Positions 4,311-5,359 of a stretch of DNA of 5,359 nucleotides are shown in pieces. The position numbers were made by a program, and so were the translations under genes. Source of the stretch: Microbacteriaceae bacterium UBA4731 (GTDB lineage Bacteria > Actinomycetota > Actinomycetes > Actinomycetales > Microbacteriaceae); NCBI GenBank assembly GCA_002404115.1, contig DHJB01000063.1, positions 25,728 to 31,086 on the forward strand. The letters are read 5' to 3'. Numbering within the stretch: the stretch's first letter is position 1; the number at the start of each line of letters is the position of its first letter. Below the pieces are notes generated by a model. That model did not search any database. It saw nothing but the letters and a program-made list of their open reading frames with translations, and was not told the DNA's origin.

Positions 4311-5359
4311 ATGACGCAGGAAGTCGAGACAGTCGTAGTCGGTGGCGGGGCGATGGGGTCGGCCACGGCCTGGCAGCTCGCGCGGTGCGGTCGCTCGGTC
4401 CTGCTGCTGGAGCGGTTCGAGCCCGGACACGTGAACGGGGCCTCGCACGGGGCCTCCCGCAACTTCAACACCGCCTACGCCGACCCCACGTACGTGGCGA
4501 TGCTGGCCGAGGCGCTGCCGCTCTGGCGCGAGCTGGAGGCGGAGTCGGGCACCCGGGTGCTCGAGCAGGTGGGGATCGTGAACCACGGGCCGAATCCGAG
4601 CTTCGACGCGGTCGCCGCGGCACTGCACGGCGTCGGGCTCGGGGCCGAGTTCCTGGCGCCGGAGGCCGCGGGGGAGCGCTGGCCCGGCATCCGTTTCGAC
4701 GGCCGAGTGCTGCACACGCCCGACGCCGGACGGCTGAACGCGGATGCCGCCGTCACCGCGCTGCAGGCAGCCGCCGTCGCCGCGGGAGCGGAGATCCGTC
4801 ATGGCACCCGCGCGCTGCGGCTCGAGGTGCTCGGCGACGACCACGTGCGCATCACGACCGAGTCCGGGGTGGTGGACGCGCGCCGCGCCGTCGTGACGGT
4901 CGGCGCCTGGACCACCGGGCTGCTTGCCGGGGTTCTCCCCGTGCCGCGCCTCGTCGTCACGCAGGAGCAGCCCGCGCACTTCGCCCTGCGCGACCGCTCG
5001 CCGGACGCCGCAGCCCGCGCCGCCGTCGAGTGGCCCGGGTTCAACCATGCCTTCGACCCCGCCGACCCACGGTACGAACACTGGTACTCGCCGATCTACG
5101 GCATGTACACGCCCGGCCAGGGCGTCAAGGCCGGCTGGCACGGCGTCGGCCCGGTCACCGACCCCGATGCGCGCACGTTCATGCCGGAACCGGTGCAGCT
5201 TGTTGCCCTGCAGCGCTACGTGCGAGACTGGCTGCCCGGCGCAGACCCCGACGCGCTCGAACCGGTCAGCTGCACGTACACGAGCACCGCCGACGAGGAC
5301 TTCGTGCTCGACCGGGTCGGCCCGGTCGTCGTCGGCGCGGGGTTCAGCGGGCACGGGTT
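4311..5359 (+). CDS. FAD-dependent amine oxidase, monomeric sarcosine oxidase / SolA-like (3' end missing)
   Basis: A DAO-superfamily flavoenzyme that should oxidise a C-N bond and pass electrons to oxygen, giving hydrogen peroxide. 349 complete residues are visible and the frame is open at the window edge; family members run about 370-390, so only a short tail is missing. The N-terminal FAD site is VVVGGGAMGSATAWQLA (8-24), followed by VLLLERFEP (30-38) and NGASHGASR (42-50). Covalent-flavin Cys321 lies in SCTYTSTADEDFVLDR, matching Cys315 of sarcosine oxidase. Oxygen-activating Lys273 and His277 lie in GVKAGWH, matching Lys265 and His269. Arg50 matches Arg49. The position matching substrate-binding Arg52 is Asn53, so simple sarcosine may not be the substrate. 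The C-terminal GAGFSGHG motif is reached just before the edge. It starts from a divergent promoter region shared with the cysteine hydrolase; no shared pathway can be proven. Confidence 0.9.
   Translation, partial: MTQEVETVVVGGGAMGSATAWQLARCGRSVLLLERFEPGHVNGASHGASRNFNTAYADPTYVAMLAEALPLWRELEAESGTRVLEQVGIVNHGPNPSFDAVAAALHGVGLGAEFLAPEAAGERWPGIRFDGRVLHTPDAGRLNADAAVTALQAAAVAAGAEIRHGTRALRLEVLGDDHVRITTESGVVDARRAVVTVGAWTTGLLAGVLPVPRLVVTQEQPAHFALRDRSPDAAARAAVEWPGFNHAFDPADPRYEHWYSPIYGMYTPGQGVKAGWHGVGPVTDPDARTFMPEPVQLVALQRYVRDWLPGADPDALEPVSCTYTSTADEDFVLDRVGPVVVGAGFSGHG

Noticed and set aside
4167..5354. Very long minus-strand upstream extension of the cysteine hydrolase frame
   Set aside because: The extension is antisense to the well-supported flavin oxidase and has no family similarity; the hydrolase core begins at the ATG cluster near 4154-4166.

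Overview
This is a GC-rich stretch with dense, short-spaced genes. Its gene content and proteins suggest an actinobacterium, most likely of the Microbacteriaceae type. That placement is an inference from base composition, protein style and a strong excess of the word GGATGC/GCATCC; no rRNA or other marker is present. I see no tRNA, rRNA, CRISPR array, transposase or phage gene.

Layout, left to right. Positions 1-55 are intergenic and hold a short degenerate repeat cluster and a small hairpin beyond the end of sdaA. Positions 56-1441 (minus) encode an iron-sulfur L-serine ammonia-lyase (SdaA). Positions 1442-1575 are a gap holding a perfect 21-bp dyad close to the sdaA start and a long hairpin just after the next gene. 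Positions 1576-2223 (minus) encode a CoA-binding Rossmann protein whose start overlaps the end of metY (2220-3515, minus), a PLP-dependent O-acetylhomoserine sulfhydrylase. A 78-bp gap with a GC-rich hairpin separates metY from an isochorismatase-family cysteine hydrolase (3594 to about 4163, minus). A divergent intergenic region of about 145 bp, dominated by a near-perfect 50-bp palindrome, leads to a plus-strand FAD amine oxidase of the monomeric sarcosine oxidase type (4311 to the window edge, incomplete).

How the genes fit together. metY and the CoA-binding gene are clearly one translationally coupled unit for sulfur incorporation into homocysteine/methionine. SdaA consumes serine, which is also the precursor of the cysteine and one-carbon units that feed methionine, but it has its own upstream region and probably its own control. 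The cysteine hydrolase and the divergent flavin oxidase have conserved catalytic residues but no substrate that can be read from sequence. Overall this is mostly ordinary metabolism. I did not find a convincing new multi-gene system; the points most worth following up are non-coding (three strong inverted repeats and the sdaA dyad) and one altered substrate-site residue in the flavin oxidase.
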